This document shows positions 47,336-60,894 of a stretch of DNA of 64,000 bases, in pieces. The stretch lies in the NCBI GenBank assembly GCA_951217055.1, contig OX578277.1, positions 65,256,388 through 65,320,387 on the forward strand, given 5' to 3'. How positions within the stretch are numbered: position 1 is the stretch's first letter; each line of letters starts with the position of its first letter. The DNA is from Gerris lacustris (taxonomy: Eukaryota > Arthropoda > Insecta > Hemiptera > Gerridae). Under the pieces are notes generated by a model. It was given only the letters and a program-made list of their open reading frames with translations, was not told the DNA's origin and did no database searches. Both the position numbers and the translations under genes were made by a program.

Positions 47336-50049
47336 TCTTGGTGACACTATAGGCCCAACAAATAACTAAAATATTGATTGAATCCTCATGCATATTTTAA
47401 AATCGTAATCAGTAAAATACGAGATCGTTACAAAAATAATTATCACATCACTTTATTACTAACAATATTAATTTAACTACATTAAGTTACCCCTTACACT
47501 AAAAAATGTTTACTACAATTGAAATGTTTTACTTAATAAATAACAGAAAAGAATATTTGTAGATATGGTTGTTGTGTTCAAAGCCAAATCAAGCTATAAT
47601 TCCTACAGCTTTAATAAGTTACTTGATTTTCGCTGTTTTCCATAACCTATACTTTCTCATATGATTTATTTATTTTACAAAAATATAATCAAATCCTGGT
47701 TATAATTGATGTTTATTTAGTCATTATTTTTTAAGTGCCCTATAAGTTGGTATTCCTTAACATTCTCAAATATTTTAACCCTGGACCGAACACTTAAGGT
47801 CCACCTCTCGCTCACATCCTTCGTTCGTTAGCTTATAATAGCCATTAACTTAAGTTTTCCTTAATGTAAAATGAATGCTTTGATTGGTAAAAAAAAAAAA
47901 AATTGTACAACAAATGCCTTGATTCAAGCAATTAAAAGGAACATATAGCTACATCCTCACGCTAGCTATTCTTAGCCGATTCTCCATTGAAGTTACCGAT
48001 TGAAAGGAAAAATAGATTTCCCAAAGGTTTATCCTTATCAAAATCACTGATTTGCCGAATGCAAACTAAGTCAAGTGCTTTTGGAATTTAACTGTTTAAA
48101 AGAAATGAATAGGGGGGAGGGGGATTTTTTGTGTGTTTAGCTAAGGAAGATTCTTACCAAAAAGGGATCGGAATACTCTTTAACTTGAATGTATACTTAG
48201 GGGTGGTCTTTCACTTCTAAAGAAGGACAAAAGAAAAAAAGAAAGCATAAAGACAACAACTCACTGACAATTGTTTAAAGATTCATTAAAATGTGGAGGG
48301 GAAGAAGTAAAGAAATGAATTGCATTATTTGGGTTCTCCTGGGGTTGGTGGCTGGAAAGAAAAAAGCACAGCTTCTTCAGCCGGTCTTCACTAGCTACTG
48401 AATGAGTCCAACAATGAAAATAAAAAAAAGAAGTAGCCAAGAAAAAGAAGATCGAAAGAGGGGTCCGTATTGCTCTGGGACCACATTTGCATTTATTACG
48501 ATTCTTTATCAGAAAAGCAGAAAACGGAAGGAAAAAAGTTTATTTTTTAAGAAACCAAAGGAAGGGAGGATTCTAGATTTGCATTCTTGTCCGTCTTTTT
48601 AGTATTAAGTTTTTTCTCTCTTTAACTGTTTTAACTGCAGAGAATGATCTTATGTAAACTTTCCGGCTTCATCAATCAGCATATTTTTTTTTCTTTAGGT
48701 TGATGTTTTTACAAAATATATCAGTGTGGATATTATTATTTATGTTTTTAGTATCTAATAAAACGTTAGCAATTAACTGAATCTTAAATACCTGAAAAAA
48801 TATCTTGCATTCAATAATTGTAAAAATAAGAGTATTTATAGCAATAAAATATAATGTACATAAATCAGTACAGATACATACTTTCTCGGAATGGGCAGAT
48901 GTAAAATCATGATTTCTGAATGTGAATATGTATGAATAGAGAAATTACTAAATTTCTGAAAGAAGATACATAACATTAACATAAAATACTTACTGTCTAA
49001 ATGTAGACAAACTTACGAGTATGCAGATGTAACTCTTAATGTGAGAGTTAATGAGGTGCCTTAAGTAATGATGTGCTCTATAAGAATTTTAGTTTAATGA
49101 AATTTATATTAATATTAAGGATCCGTTTTTCGTTAAACATTTATAACATAAAACAATAATTTATTAGGCCGATGATTTGAATAGTTTAACTATTTGTAAG
49201 CTAAAGTCCTATGTAATTTTTTTTTTAAATTCTTAGACTTGTAAAGAATTTAATAAAAGAGATGCAGTGAGAAAGGATGAAGGGTTGGAAAAAGGGGACA
49301 TGTGTATATATAAAGGCAAACGTAAATCTAGTTTTCTATTGGGTGGAATAAAATAGTAAGGGTGTGTACAATAGAAGAGAATCCAGGAAATAACATAAGG
49401 AAGTGGCCATGGATGTGGAAAGCAAGGGAATAGCCGGAAGAAGCACAAGGATTCTGGAGGGAGGAGTGTTAGATCAGCGAATTTGTTTATGCAAAGAAGA
49501 AGGATGAGGAAGGACCGAGAAAGCAATGAGAGGGTTTGACCGAAGGGGAGGCGAGGGATGACCAAGTTCTCGTTAGGACAGTATACACTAGAAGGAGAAT
49601 CCCTTCAGAGGTCCTTGTTAGTTTGAACCAGTCTCGATAATGAGCAGAATGCTTTAACACTACAACTCCTCACCCTACGGACTGGGCACGCTCCTGCAAA
49701 ACCAAAACCCTGTAACGAACCTAGCAGTCAAGACAACTTGAACGTGTTCAACTTTACTCTTTTAACAACATTTTTCTACTTATTTTGACCCTACTTGAGA
49801 GTTCAAGTGTCGAAATAATGCATTACGTTTTACAATAATTGTCAAAAGCATCCAAGATGTTTCGGCCTAGAAATGATTATTTACTAATCTCATATCTGAG
49901 TTTGTAGTTCAATAATTATTTCCATACAAAAGTAGAAGGAAAAGTCGATGACGAAAAACATGTCTTGTGCCAGTGTCTGGCTTTGCATGACTCACCCCGC
50001 CCTATGAGCTCTTTTAGTTGATTTTCGTTCCACTCTCTTTTTTTTGGCA
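47336..50049. other. non-coding spacer
   Basis: AT-rich with short pyrimidine- or purine-rich blocks. The 110-codon minus-strand frame at 49233-49565 is Leu/Pro/Phe-rich and low complexity, with no domain. Confidence 0.5.
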
Positions 50050-50076
50050 CTGATGATGGCCTTATAGAGACCGAAA
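50050..50076 (+). ncRNA. hammerhead-ribozyme-like core (candidate relic)
   Basis: CTGATGA (50050-50056) is exact for the invariant hammerhead core. It is followed by TGGCC..GACC (a possible stem II with one mismatch, 50057-50072) and then GAAA (50073-50076). Hammerhead motifs are known in Penelope-like elements and other retroposons. I could not build convincing stems I and III around it, so cleavage activity is doubtful. It is followed by AATAAATATTTTACGTGGAG, which may be an element end. Confidence 0.25.
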
Positions 50077-50255
50077 GCAGCTTTGATTTTTTAAATAAAT
50101 ATTTTACGTGGAGAAGGCCTTCTACTTTTAATGATGACCTCCACTCATGCTCCAATAGGTATTTTAATATTTTGATATATTGTGACCTTAAAATAAGAAA
50201 TCTTTAGACATAAATAACAAAAGCAAACTATCAGCCTTCGGACAAGAAATTAAGG
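50077..50255. other. non-coding spacer
   Basis: Short AT-rich stretch leading into the (TA)n tract. Nothing further seen. Confidence 0.5.
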
Positions 50256-50385
<130 letters not shown>

Positions 50386-52026
50386 ATGTCAATAATTATA
50401 GTTTGTTAAAGAACAAGGTTTATCTTGATGCAAGAAGAAATTAAATTTTAAATATTTAATATATTAATAACTAGATACTCTACTTTATATTCACAAAGAA
50501 ATGTTATTAGAATTTAAAATTTATTAATGCTTGGTGAATCAGCGCATTATGTTTCTGGACATTTTACAGATAAAGGTGTTGAAATTACAATAAGGAGGAG
50601 GCAACGTCCTCAGATTAGTCACGATTTACATGTAAAGGGAATGGGAAGGGAGTGGGGATTACGTGCTAGGCGCGAAACCCTCGGGAATGTGTGGAGGCCC
50701 CAACGGGATTAAGGCCAAGTAAGCGCAAGGGTTGGCCCTATAATCAGCTTAGGGCTCGCCAATCAGGCCCCCATTCTTGGTGCTCAGGAGCTAGCAAACC
50801 CCTCCACCCATACAAGCAGTCCATATAACGCCTTAGAGCCCCCTGTTTTTCCGCCGGTTGCCTTCTGGAAGACCTAAAAGCACTGTGGGATTAGACAAAC
50901 ACCGTCCGGAACCCATTAGCGCCTGCCAAGCCCTTTTAATCACTCGCCAACCCACCACTACAAAAAACAGCCCATCGTAAGGAGTTCTCATTCCGCTTTC
51001 AATCTGAAAATCACTGAAATACAATCAAACCCTATGGAATCCGGCCTTAAAGCTAAAATTTCGGTTAAAAAGTCAACAGAATAATATGATAAAACCAAAT
51101 AGTATTTCATTTTATTCATAAACTTCAATTTTTACAAGGGATTATTTTATAACTAAACGATTACGGACTCCTAATGGTAAACGGTTTAATAATCACAACC
51201 ACGGAAATCGAGTGTACATTTGATATAAAAATTACTAGACTTTTTTTGAATTGTTATATAAAAAAAAACAGAAAAAGATGTAAGGGTGTTGTTACTAAGA
51301 ATTGGACTAGTTGAAGAGAGAGTATAATTGTATTGGAGCTAGTAGCAGAAGATTCACGAGAGAGCCCAGTAATGGCCCTTGTTTCTCCTCCAAGTCTCCA
51401 TTGTTCTTCGCCCTAATTTACGTCTGCCTCTACTCCCGTCTCTATTGGGAAGGGCCATCACTTCTGTCCCATTTGCTCCTTACCTGTCCTTCTTTATTGT
51501 CCTCTTGGAGCTATTGCCTTCAACTTCTCTCCTTTCGACAAGACTCTATTGCCTTCGTACCTATTACACGCTTTTGCTGTTGCTTCCTTAGAGCCCCCGA
51601 ATCCAAATCTATATCTATTTCCTTTGTTTCCCTCACTACTTTGTCTTGGATTTGGACTCCCTTCTATCTCTCCCCCGTTCTTTTATAAAGCTTCAAAGTT
51701 TATTTTTTTGCTGTTTCTTTCTTTGGCAGTTTTATTTGCTAGTGTTTCTTGTCTTTTTTTTAATACTATTTTACCCATTTGTTGAACAAATGGATTTTGG
51801 GTGTTATTTCAAACACTATTATTTTCCACTACAATGAAATACTGCAAATAAATTAATAAAAAATAATAGAATATATATTTAATTTGACTAAAAAAGCAAT
51901 GATTAACAACCCCCTTAATATTGATTGATTTATAAAATTATATCATAAGGTAACCCAGAAATAGTTATTTAAAAAAATAGGAACATCCTTAAAGTCTTAA
52001 TTTGTATTCTTAAGTATACAATAAAC
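50386..52026. other. non-coding spacer with two GC-richer islands
   Basis: The island at 50590-51000 carries GGGATTAAGG (K50-homeodomain-like), GGAATGTG (TEAD-like) and GCGCGAAA (E2F-like) words. 51300-51690 is pyrimidine-rich, which keeps four overlapping plus-strand frames open (up to 125 codons) with low-complexity Leu/Ser/Phe peptides. Confidence 0.45.
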
Positions 52027-52265
52027 ATATAACAAGTAAGGCGCACTTCACGTAAGTACGTGAGGCGATAATCGCCGGTTTCTGTACGATTAAGTGTAAA
52101 ATCTTAATAGTTGCATATTCTTTTTCTACACTTAAAGACCTTTAAATTGATGTATAACAAAAGTGTACGGTTGTCACAAGTGCCGCAATGCACCTGTGCG
52201 CCGAATTTCATGTTCCTAGCTATAGTAATTTATGAATTGAAACATGCCAAAGGACAGACAATGCC
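52027..52265 (+). repeat. candidate decayed interspersed repeat with twin hairpins
   Basis: The block starts near the twin hairpins (52048-52076) and runs through GCGCCGAATTTCATGTTCCT-AGCTATAGTAATTTATGAATT and CCAAAGGACAGACA. An AATTTCAT block followed by a GACAGACA-type block is the same general style as family B. Only one copy is in the window, so this is tentative. Confidence 0.3.
52048..52076. repeat. two adjacent perfect hairpins
   Basis: TCACGTA-AG-TACGTGA (52048-52063, sharing its edge) is immediately followed by GGCGAT-A-ATCGCC (52064-52076). Each is a perfect inverted repeat. Confidence 0.9.
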
Positions 52266-53283
52266 GTTATATAAGGTTTATTTTAGTACTTCGTACAGAA
52301 ACCTAACAAGGAAAATACTTTAATATTCCCAACATAAGTCATTTTATCTAATACTATATTGAAAAGTATCTGTTTTGCCTAGGTATCAGAATAAAACAAT
52401 TTATATATAATCCATTGTTCATCTAACAAGATCTCATTTATATAAGTAAAAGTGCAAATAAGGGAAACAAAGATGTTCAACTGTTTTATTTAATAATAAA
52501 ACAGAAATATGGAAGATTTGTTTGAATTGCAATTACTTACCCAAGCTAAAAGATAAAAGTGAAAAAAACAAATAAATATGTATTTTAAATACTAAAGAGG
52601 CAAGTAGGAAAACCAAGTGAATACAAACCTAAGGTACACCTGTCACACGACAGCAATAGAACTCTAATAATATATCAAAATACGAGATAATCTATGATGT
52701 CAAGTAAAATATATTAAGTCGAAGTCATTTAGTAAATTTATCAAATTTCCAAAAACTTTTGTACTTCTTGCGATATATTAGTATGCGATATATAAAAAAA
52801 AATTCTTTGGTTAAAAGTTAATATTACTTCTTTTGTGCAAAGGTCTAATTCTGATCTCCAGATACAATAATTTCGAGATCATTCCAATTTCTTTGAATTG
52901 AATGTGATTTTGTACATTGTTAAGTTATTTTTCAAACTCAAAGTGATATTTGGTTTAGGCAAAGAGCCCTGGAAGCATAGAGAAGGCAATAACTGATTGA
53001 AGGGGTCGGAAGTTGAGAGGGTTGGACCCTTGGGTAGAAGTAGAAGTTGGGACCGAAGCCGCTGTTACTTTGGTAGCCACGAACAAAGAGGGTCCTTCAG
53101 GGTAACTTCGAGTCCAAAAAGCCGCAGTACGTGCTTACTGCGTCCTGTTATCTTAGCTTCTCCTCCAGACTCTTTACACATTTTAACAAAGTGACGGTGA
53201 TTTCACAGTCCTATTACCAACCCTTGTAAGGGTCCCCTGACACATTTAGAACAGTTTCCTTTAACCAATGAGAAATATTTTCT
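52266..53283. other. non-coding spacer
   Basis: A GC-richer block lies at 52960-53250. No gene supported. Confidence 0.5.
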
Positions 53284-53315
53284 CGTTTTGATGAGATTTA
53301 AATCTCATCAAAACG
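53284..53315. repeat. perfect 32-bp palindrome without spacer
   Basis: CGTTTTGATGAGATTT (53284-53299) is directly followed by its exact reverse complement (53300-53315). No other copy in the window. Confidence 0.97.
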
Positions 53316-53396
53316 GCTCTTTCTTTAACTCAAACTTTCATTTATAATGTTCGTAATAAAAAGCTTCTACCCACGTTGCTTCCTTTTTACAAATAG

Positions 53397-53425
<29 letters not shown>
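53397..53425 (+). repeat. A29 tract
   Basis: 29 consecutive A. An AATAAA word lies about 40 bp upstream (in GTAATAAAAAGC, near 53350). That pairing is what a retroposed transcript end would leave, but no coding sequence or target duplication was found. Confidence 0.9.
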
Positions 53426-53428
<3 letters not shown>

Positions 53429-56400
53429 AAATAGTTCATATTTTTGTAAAGTAGAAACTAGAAGTTGTTTTTTAATTTTGCAAAAATGAATGCAGAACAA
53501 AATATTATTTCTGAACCAATAAAAGAGTGATATAAATAAAATGATTTTCAAGTGTCGCCTTTCATTCCGCATAGTTGAGCCCTGACTTTATTAACCCCCA
53601 CCCTTTTTAAAGGCGCAAACGCAATTTAACAATTTAATAAGTAACCATTTCTGGGCGGCGGTAATGTCCCCTTTATTTTTGAAGTATTGCCGGGCGCACT
53701 TTGCATTTTATGACTCGAAAAACTTAATAGACAGCGGAGGTTGGGGATCCGGGTTAGGGCCTAGTGTTTTGGCTCAGGAGCAAGATTTATACATTAAGAA
53801 GTTTCTCTTCTAAGGGAGTAAAGGAGGGTTAGATATTTCCTCGAGGATATTAAATGAGGGATGAGGAGGAGAATCCACCCCCTAAAATACTCCTTGCTTA
53901 ACCCCCTCACCCTCTAGTATAGGAGCAAGGGCTGGAAAGGAGCAATAATTAGCAAGACGTGTTTTCTCTCCTACGCTAGTCTGCTTGCCTTGCATCTCTG
54001 CTGACCTAAGCTTTGCTCCAATCTGCCTTTTCCAACCTATCGAAGCATTTCTTGTTCAAACCGGTACTAATATTCTGACTTAATTTTAAGCATATGAACC
54101 ATTTAGGCGGAAACTGCTTCAGGGCTGTTTATTTGTAGCAAATATATTATTTTTAAGTTTTAAATAAATAATGAATTTTCCGATTTGTGTGAGAAAGCAA
54201 TATTAATAATAAAATATAATATAATCGAACCCATTTAAGTTGAATAAAATCATCTCAAGTCTAGGCATTATTAGCCATTTAGCCAGTAAAAATAAATGAG
54301 CTGACTCCTATGATTCTTACCCTGAATGACCCACCATTAAAAAAATGGATTAAATCAATAGGGGCAATTTCCAACAACTTAGTTAATAATGTAGTATTTA
54401 TCAATTCGTACTATTTGAATTTACAGATAAAAATGATTACATTTTCAAATATAAAAAAAAAAATCTAATTTCACAAATAATTTTTAAGTAAAATTAATTT
54501 GATTGGAATCTCGTTTGCAAAGAAGACTATAACATGTTTGTAATGTAATCAATAAGTTTGATATGAAAAAAAGATTACTAATTACTGGTTGAACTTGTTT
54601 GCCTTTTTATAATGTGAAAAAATGAACAATCTCTATAGTAAAGAAAATCTAGACTGATTAGTAATTCTGAAGTGGGAAGAGGAATTAGCAAACACTTGTT
54701 TCTCTGCCCTCATACATAAAAAGCGCAATTATTATTTATTACGGATCGGTATTAGAACAATAAATAATAACTATAATCACTATCACGAGATTCTGGTTTA
54801 TCTTGGCGATCGAACAAAAACTTTTACCACTTTTTGTAGAATGGAGGAGAGTTAACTTAGAAAGTTAGTTACATTGAGCCAAAAACAGAAAGAGAAATGT
54901 TTTAGTGTTAATATGTGTGTTGTGAGGTCGGGTTTATCTCTTGGATCTCCTGGAGACTTGAGGCAGGTTTCAAGACCCTTCTCTATAAGGGAAGCTGTCC
55001 GGGACAGTATGGAGGGAGAATGTTTAGATTAAGAGATGGGATAAGAAGGGGATAGTGAGGGAGAATGTGATTAGAGAGTAAGGGTGAGGAGTATATCGAT
55101 CTGGCAAGACCTCCTAACTCCTAATGGACTTATTGTAGGTCTAGCGGAGGGGTTGCCAATCCTTAGGTTCTCTAGGATCTACAGACCTTACCACCTTAAG
55201 CGCCTTTCAACCTTATCGTACTAAGAGTTCCTTGAATTAGCAAGAGGTAAGAAACGCTATCACTTATAGCTAATATGTGAAGACGTCAGACATCCTGCAG
55301 ATTTTAAACCTTTCTTTCATAACAAACTAAAAAAAGGAAGTATTACACGTGAACATGAAATATTGAACAGTACAAAAGACCGAAGATATCTTTTATCGAC
55401 GTTCCTATTCGATGCACTTTGACAAGATGGTTTTCATTCAGACCAACACAATAAGCAGCACTCAACACGACCGGAGCTAACTTTTCCACCCTCCATGTCA
55501 CATGATTCATGACACAAAATAACGCAATTATGACATAAATAGTAAAGACATCTTTTCTATACGCTTTGACTTCCTTTTCCTTCTTTCCTCTATACATTTT
55601 ATAATGCCAACTATATATATTTTTCCCCATTCCTCTCAAAATTACAATTCGATTTTCATTCTTGAGAAACCGAACAGGGAATTGTAGAATGGGTTTGTAA
55701 TGGAAAAGTGATAGTGCTTTTTATTTATTACTTAAGACCACATGCTTTCCTTCTCACATTAACTCTACTGAAGTTAGTGATAGATAAAAAATAACATTAA
55801 GGGAATGAAAGATAAAGGATAACGATGATACAAAATTGGGAATTATAGCTTACTACTCGTAATAATACTGCGCCAAATTACTTAGGTACTTCATTTGATC
55901 TACTGTCAGTTTCCTAGTTTCCTCATTGTTTTAATTTAAATCAGTCCGAAATAATTCTATTTTTATTTAATATTAAGTAAGTTAAGAAAATATTACATAC
56001 GAATCAACTGAATTAAATTCAATTTGTTTTTTTATAGAATTCAGTTAACATTGGATTCCTCCCTTCATCTAATCTAAACAAATTCTTTAGTGCTAAGGGA
56101 AAATTCAAGTTTCATAAAGGAGCATGTAATAAAGGACAAGAGATATTTTTCTATTGCTTCTGTTTTATGAATATTGCTAGTGCTGTATCACAACTAAACT
56201 TTTATTTTTAATTTTTCCAGAGCCAAGGGTTATAGTCATAACTCTCTTGCATGATATTGTTTTGACAGTGTAAGACACCCTGTTTTTTCCTTCAGTATAG
56301 CCATGAAGAGAAACAAAGGGGTATGAATAGCAATAAACAATAGGGGAGGAGGATGGTGGTGAAGCACAGGGTAAAGGAAGAAAGGCTAGGCTGATGTAAT

Positions 56401-59058
56401 GGGCCGGGGATGGCGATGTTTTTGCCACCACCCTGTCTCATAGTAAATTTCATTAGGAGCTTCTCGCCCTCTAAAGAGCCTTCTACTAAAGGGCGTTAAG
56501 AGTTTTCCTCCTTCCGATGTATAAATCTTTCGTTGGGTTGTGGGGAGGAGGAGTGAAGCCAAATGAGTGTCTAGCCAGCAGGGGTCAATTAGCACTTACA
56601 AGGGTTTAACACGGCTATTACTTCGGACAATCACGGCTACCTCCTCTTTTCTACTGGGCTTAGCTGCTACTGTTCCCTGCCAGCCGACCCCTCTTTACGT
56701 CCTGTATTAAATAGCCACCCCTCACCTGGCAGCCTTATACTGTTCTCAACAATAGATTCCAAAGGTCTGTACTAGCCATCAACGAGTACTCAGCACGTGA
56801 AATCTCTTTTGCGATTTCAACCAATAAACAATTTCAGAAACAATTTAAAATTAAAACCATTTTCGACAAAAGCATGATTGTGAGTCTATTGGAACAGTTA
56901 ATTAACAAAAGGCCAAGTGCTTCTAAGAATAAGTATTGCTATATCATTAAGATTATTATAACTAATATAAACGTGCTATTATAAAACAGAAATAAATTTG
57001 AGTGAATTTATTAATAAATAAAACTAACCGTTAGTATACTTACTGTAATTTTATCAGACGGTAAAATCATAGTGCATCTTCGTTGTAAAATAAGGGGGAA
57101 GATGAAGATGCCCCACCAAGGCCTTAATATGGTGAAGACTTAGATTGCGTAGAAATTTTACGATCCGTAATCATAAATATATTGATTGCAAAAAATCAAC
57201 AATAACCTTGATTTCATAAAAATAAGACGCTACTCATTGATATATTAAGTTATTTTTTCTATTTAAAATTAAATTATCTTTTTTTTTTGTAATGTTGGAC
57301 AACTTTAATGTGCCACTATGTTTTAAGTATTATTTATTTAGTGTAATATTATTAAAATTATACAATTAAATTTTAAATTAAATACAAATTTAAAAGTCTA
57401 ACGAAATTAGTAATAACCAATAGAATGTTTTTATTGTGAAAGAAAAAAATTGCAGTAAAAGTAACTGTTTAAGCGAAGTGGATTTAGGTTTCTAAAGCGT
57501 TGGGAGAGAATATTTGGTTTAATATAGTGGTGTGGATAAGGGATAATAACGTGACAGGTTATGGAGTAAGACCGAAGGAATGGTCATTGTATGATTGAGT
57601 CTGGAGGGAGCCCTTCAAGTCAACTCCCAGAGGACAAAGCCCCTAATTTAAGGGTCACCTTTATCTAAATTTCATGTTGTTTGCTTCCCGATGGCTCTCC
57701 GTCGGGCCCTTTGTCTGGTTATGAATATCAAATGGAAGGACAGGAAACCCTTCGTCAGTTGCACCTCTGTCAACTCATAATGTAAAAAGCAAAACACTGT
57801 CTAGGTGTGTTAGCACCTTTGAAATACAATAGCTGTTCAACATTTACACATTAGCAAGATATTTCATTGTATTCGATGTTCAAAGTAAAATTACTTTACT
57901 TATGATATGTTGCGAAGTCATTTATTAAAAATCAATCTATTTTAGAATATATAGTGCGTAAATATTATGTCAAAATTAAACTTTAGCATAAATTATAGTA
58001 ATTTATGACTTTAAAACAAGTTTTGAAGTCAAGTAAGTAAACTTCACATCCTCGGATAAAGTGAGTCGCTAAAAAGTTAAAGAGTATTCATTAGACATTC
58101 TTGGTTTTATCATAATTGTAAACGTGCAAAACAAAGACAATAAACAGTTAAAATCACAATAATGATCTCAACACTTTAAAATTAATTTTTTACCATTAAT
58201 TTTTTTTTTTTATATATATTCTATCAATTATTCCTGTACACACTACTTTTTGAAAGCTGTGCACTTTATTAGGCGGAGTTGAGTTACTATAGCTTGTGCT
58301 TGAACTCTAAGATGAAAGATTCCCTGCGGTGTAGGGCTTCTAATGGCCATGATTGAATCAGACCGAAAGGTCCAGACTCAAGGCCCTGGCTTCAGATGAA
58401 TCTATTTTGTATGAGCCAGCGAAGAAAGGGCCGCTGATTGCGCTCCCTTCTGGAAAGGCTTTTACAGTAAATTTTTAAAGGACCCTACTCCTCCCCGAGG
58501 AGAGGTGACCGCAGGTTCCCTCGGGACGAAAAGGTCCCTTAGCCTTGCTTTCTAATCTCATATGATGCTATTATTTCAAGCGTTCTTTTGATTCCACCAA
58601 GTATATAATATCTATTATTGAAAGGATTGTTTGTCCTGTCTCAACTTTTATCGAGTTTGTATTTGTTTTAGATTTTTTAATTATCTCGAATTAAAGAGAA
58701 TTCAGTCAATAAGTCATATTCATTAAAGTGAAGAATAAAGGATTTCAAAATCATCAATTTTTGATTTTTGTACCAACTGAAAGTTAGACATGATATTATG
58801 TTTTTGTTAAATATTTATTTGTCTTTAAAATACAATCAAACAGGGAACCCGAAAAATAAAAACTAAGAGATTTAAGGATAAATAAATTCAATATATATAT
58901 TTGTTAGTTAAGAACTACAACTAACATTATTTTTTTTCTAGAATATATTAAGAAAAAATATTTTTATTAATTTCTCTTCTTGCTTTCTTAAAAATATGAA
59001 TATAAAATATTTGTTGATACATATTTTAACAGCTTCCTTTGGAATATCATAAGATTTT
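53426..59058. other. non-coding spacer with several GC-richer islands
   Basis: Islands lie at about 53560-54020, 54910-55250, 56380-56780, 57470-57730 and 58260-58570, separated by very AT-rich DNA. Short frames within them (69-98 codons) show no recognisable domain. No mobile element was identified. Confidence 0.45.
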
Positions 59059-59301
59059 TATCTACGATTGTTACGAAATATAAGCATTGTTTCTCTGTTT
59101 AGATGCGTGGAAAATGATTCTTTACATACTTGTATTTATTTATTATTTAAATATAACAATTGTAGATAAAGTACGGTACACAACTCGTGCGAAAACGGCA
59201 TTTTGCATTGCTCGTGTGGTTTTACTACCCTCGCTGTCACTCGGGTGCCAACTCCACACTCGCATGCAAAATGCTACTTTCCGCACTCGACGCGTAATGT
59301 A
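59059..59301 (+). repeat. family A interspersed repeat, copy A3, internally deleted
   Basis: It begins TCTACGATTGTTACGAAATA like A1/A2, then jumps from CTTGTATTTA directly to TTATTTAAAT-TAACAATTGTAGATA. This removes the NRF-1-like palindrome, the hairpin and the whole small open frame (about 330 bp). The breakpoint shows TGTATT microhomology between the flanks in the complete copies. The tail, with CTCGTGCGAAAACGGC and TCCGCACTCGACGCGTAAT, is intact. Confidence 0.8.
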
Positions 59302-59302
59302 C

Positions 59303-59358
59303 ACATTAATGTCAGTTATGTGTTATGTACACATTATGTATACATTAATGTCAGTTAT
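59303..59358. repeat. 17-bp direct repeat at the end of family A copy A3
   Basis: ACATTAATGTCAGTTAT occurs at 59303-59319 and 59342-59358 (period 39). TTATTGTTACATTTGA is likewise repeated at about 59359 and 59407, so this junction has undergone local duplications. Confidence 0.8.
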
Positions 59359-60894
59359 TATTGTTACATTTGATATTTTAAGAAGATACACATAGTCAAT
59401 TTATTTTATTGTTACATTTGAATTTTCCTTAAGGTGTAATACGCAAAAGAAAGAAGTTTATATTTGAAAGGCTTAAACATTGGTTCAGATTTTGTTAAAA
59501 CGGGCCAATACTTAAGTGCAGAGTGCCTTATTCTGTAAGGTGTAAGTGGTAAAACGTGAATATCACATGTGTTCTCATTCCCAGGTTAGCAGTCTAACTC
59601 CCTAGCCTGACTAACGTTACTTCCTAGCCCATGAATAAATTAGGACAGATCCTTTACAATCCCTTAAAGCTTCTTCCTCCTGAACATTTCTGCAAATGTC
59701 TTAGAGTTTCAACTCGATAAGTATTATTGATTTCTACTAGTTAAACTACTCTATATTCATAAAGAAGTAATCAGGTAAACTAGTAAGTCTTTGAACTAGA
59801 GTAATGTCTTTCCAACATAGAAGAACTCAATATTAGAGCAATAATATTTCTGAACCCGGCTTTGAATAGATCTTTAGAAGCTAATAAATTATAGAAGAAA
59901 AAGGGCATCATCAATAAATAACGGATCCTTTTTAAACGTTTATTAAGTAGATACAAGAGTTTATGAAATGATTAGTTTTTGGTGGATTAGAGTATTGACA
60001 GAGGCCACTAGAAACAAAGATTCCAGGGATTCACAAAAATCTGGGTTCTTTTACCAACCATGGGTACATACACATCAACAATATTAGTTGCATAATTATT
60101 ATAATCTTGGAGGTTTTAAAAACTTTCTGAAAAATACAAGATCTTCCAAATAATTGTGTTAATATTTTCATTATACATTTTATAACGAGAGAATAGAATC
60201 AACATTTATTGAATTGATCATTATATATTTAAACAATCACTACTGCTTTAAATGGTTACATTAGCATATGACTTGTACCTCATGGCTATGAAGGAAATTA
60301 ATTTCCATAATCAGAGCCCAATTACAGTTATCTAACCCTGCTTGGCTACCTGGAAGTGTATACTATGCAAATTTAGTCAATAACATTATAGCTTAGAGGA
60401 GAAATCACTTTAACCTCCCTTACCCTAGACCACTTAGCTCCTCAAACAGACATGATCAGCGCTTTTATTCATACTAATGGAAGTGTCTAAATACTTTGTA
60501 CATGTTCTTTTATGAAACTATTTACACCTTAAAAGAGATTTAGAATGTCCTAGACAGTATCAATGTATATTTTGATTTCTAAAACTCAGAGTCGAAACCT
60601 GCTTAAAATTCAGTAAAGAACTGCTCACAGTAAAGGCCTGCCATAAATGATTAGCAACACCATGAGCAGTTCCTTTAAGAATAAAAATATCGTTTCCAAT
60701 GCGGTCTTACAGAACTCTCCTCTGAATTTAATTAAAACTATAGTCTGCCAATTAGTGTGTTCCTCACGTCCTATTGCGTACATTAAAGATGTTTTACTGT
60801 TACGACATATTATTTATATTATTTATTAATTTATTCTTCACCTAATTTTTAAAAAAATCTGTCAAAATTGTTTCTTTTTTTTTACACGATTAAA
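59359..60894. other. non-coding spacer
   Basis: AT-rich. No gene or clear repeat. Confidence 0.5.

Noticed and set aside
49233..49565. A 110-codon minus-strand frame, hydrophobic and proline-rich
   Set aside because: Derived from a purine-rich plus strand with no domain pattern; not a convincing membrane protein.
51311..51837. A 125-codon plus-strand frame rich in Leu, Ser and Phe
   Set aside because: The DNA is pyrimidine-rich, so three frames are open together, and the peptide is low complexity without a signal-peptide or domain pattern I could defend.
59087..59395. A 102-codon plus-strand frame across family A copy A3
   Set aside because: It spans the internal deletion and the repeat tail in a frame different from the family A peptide.
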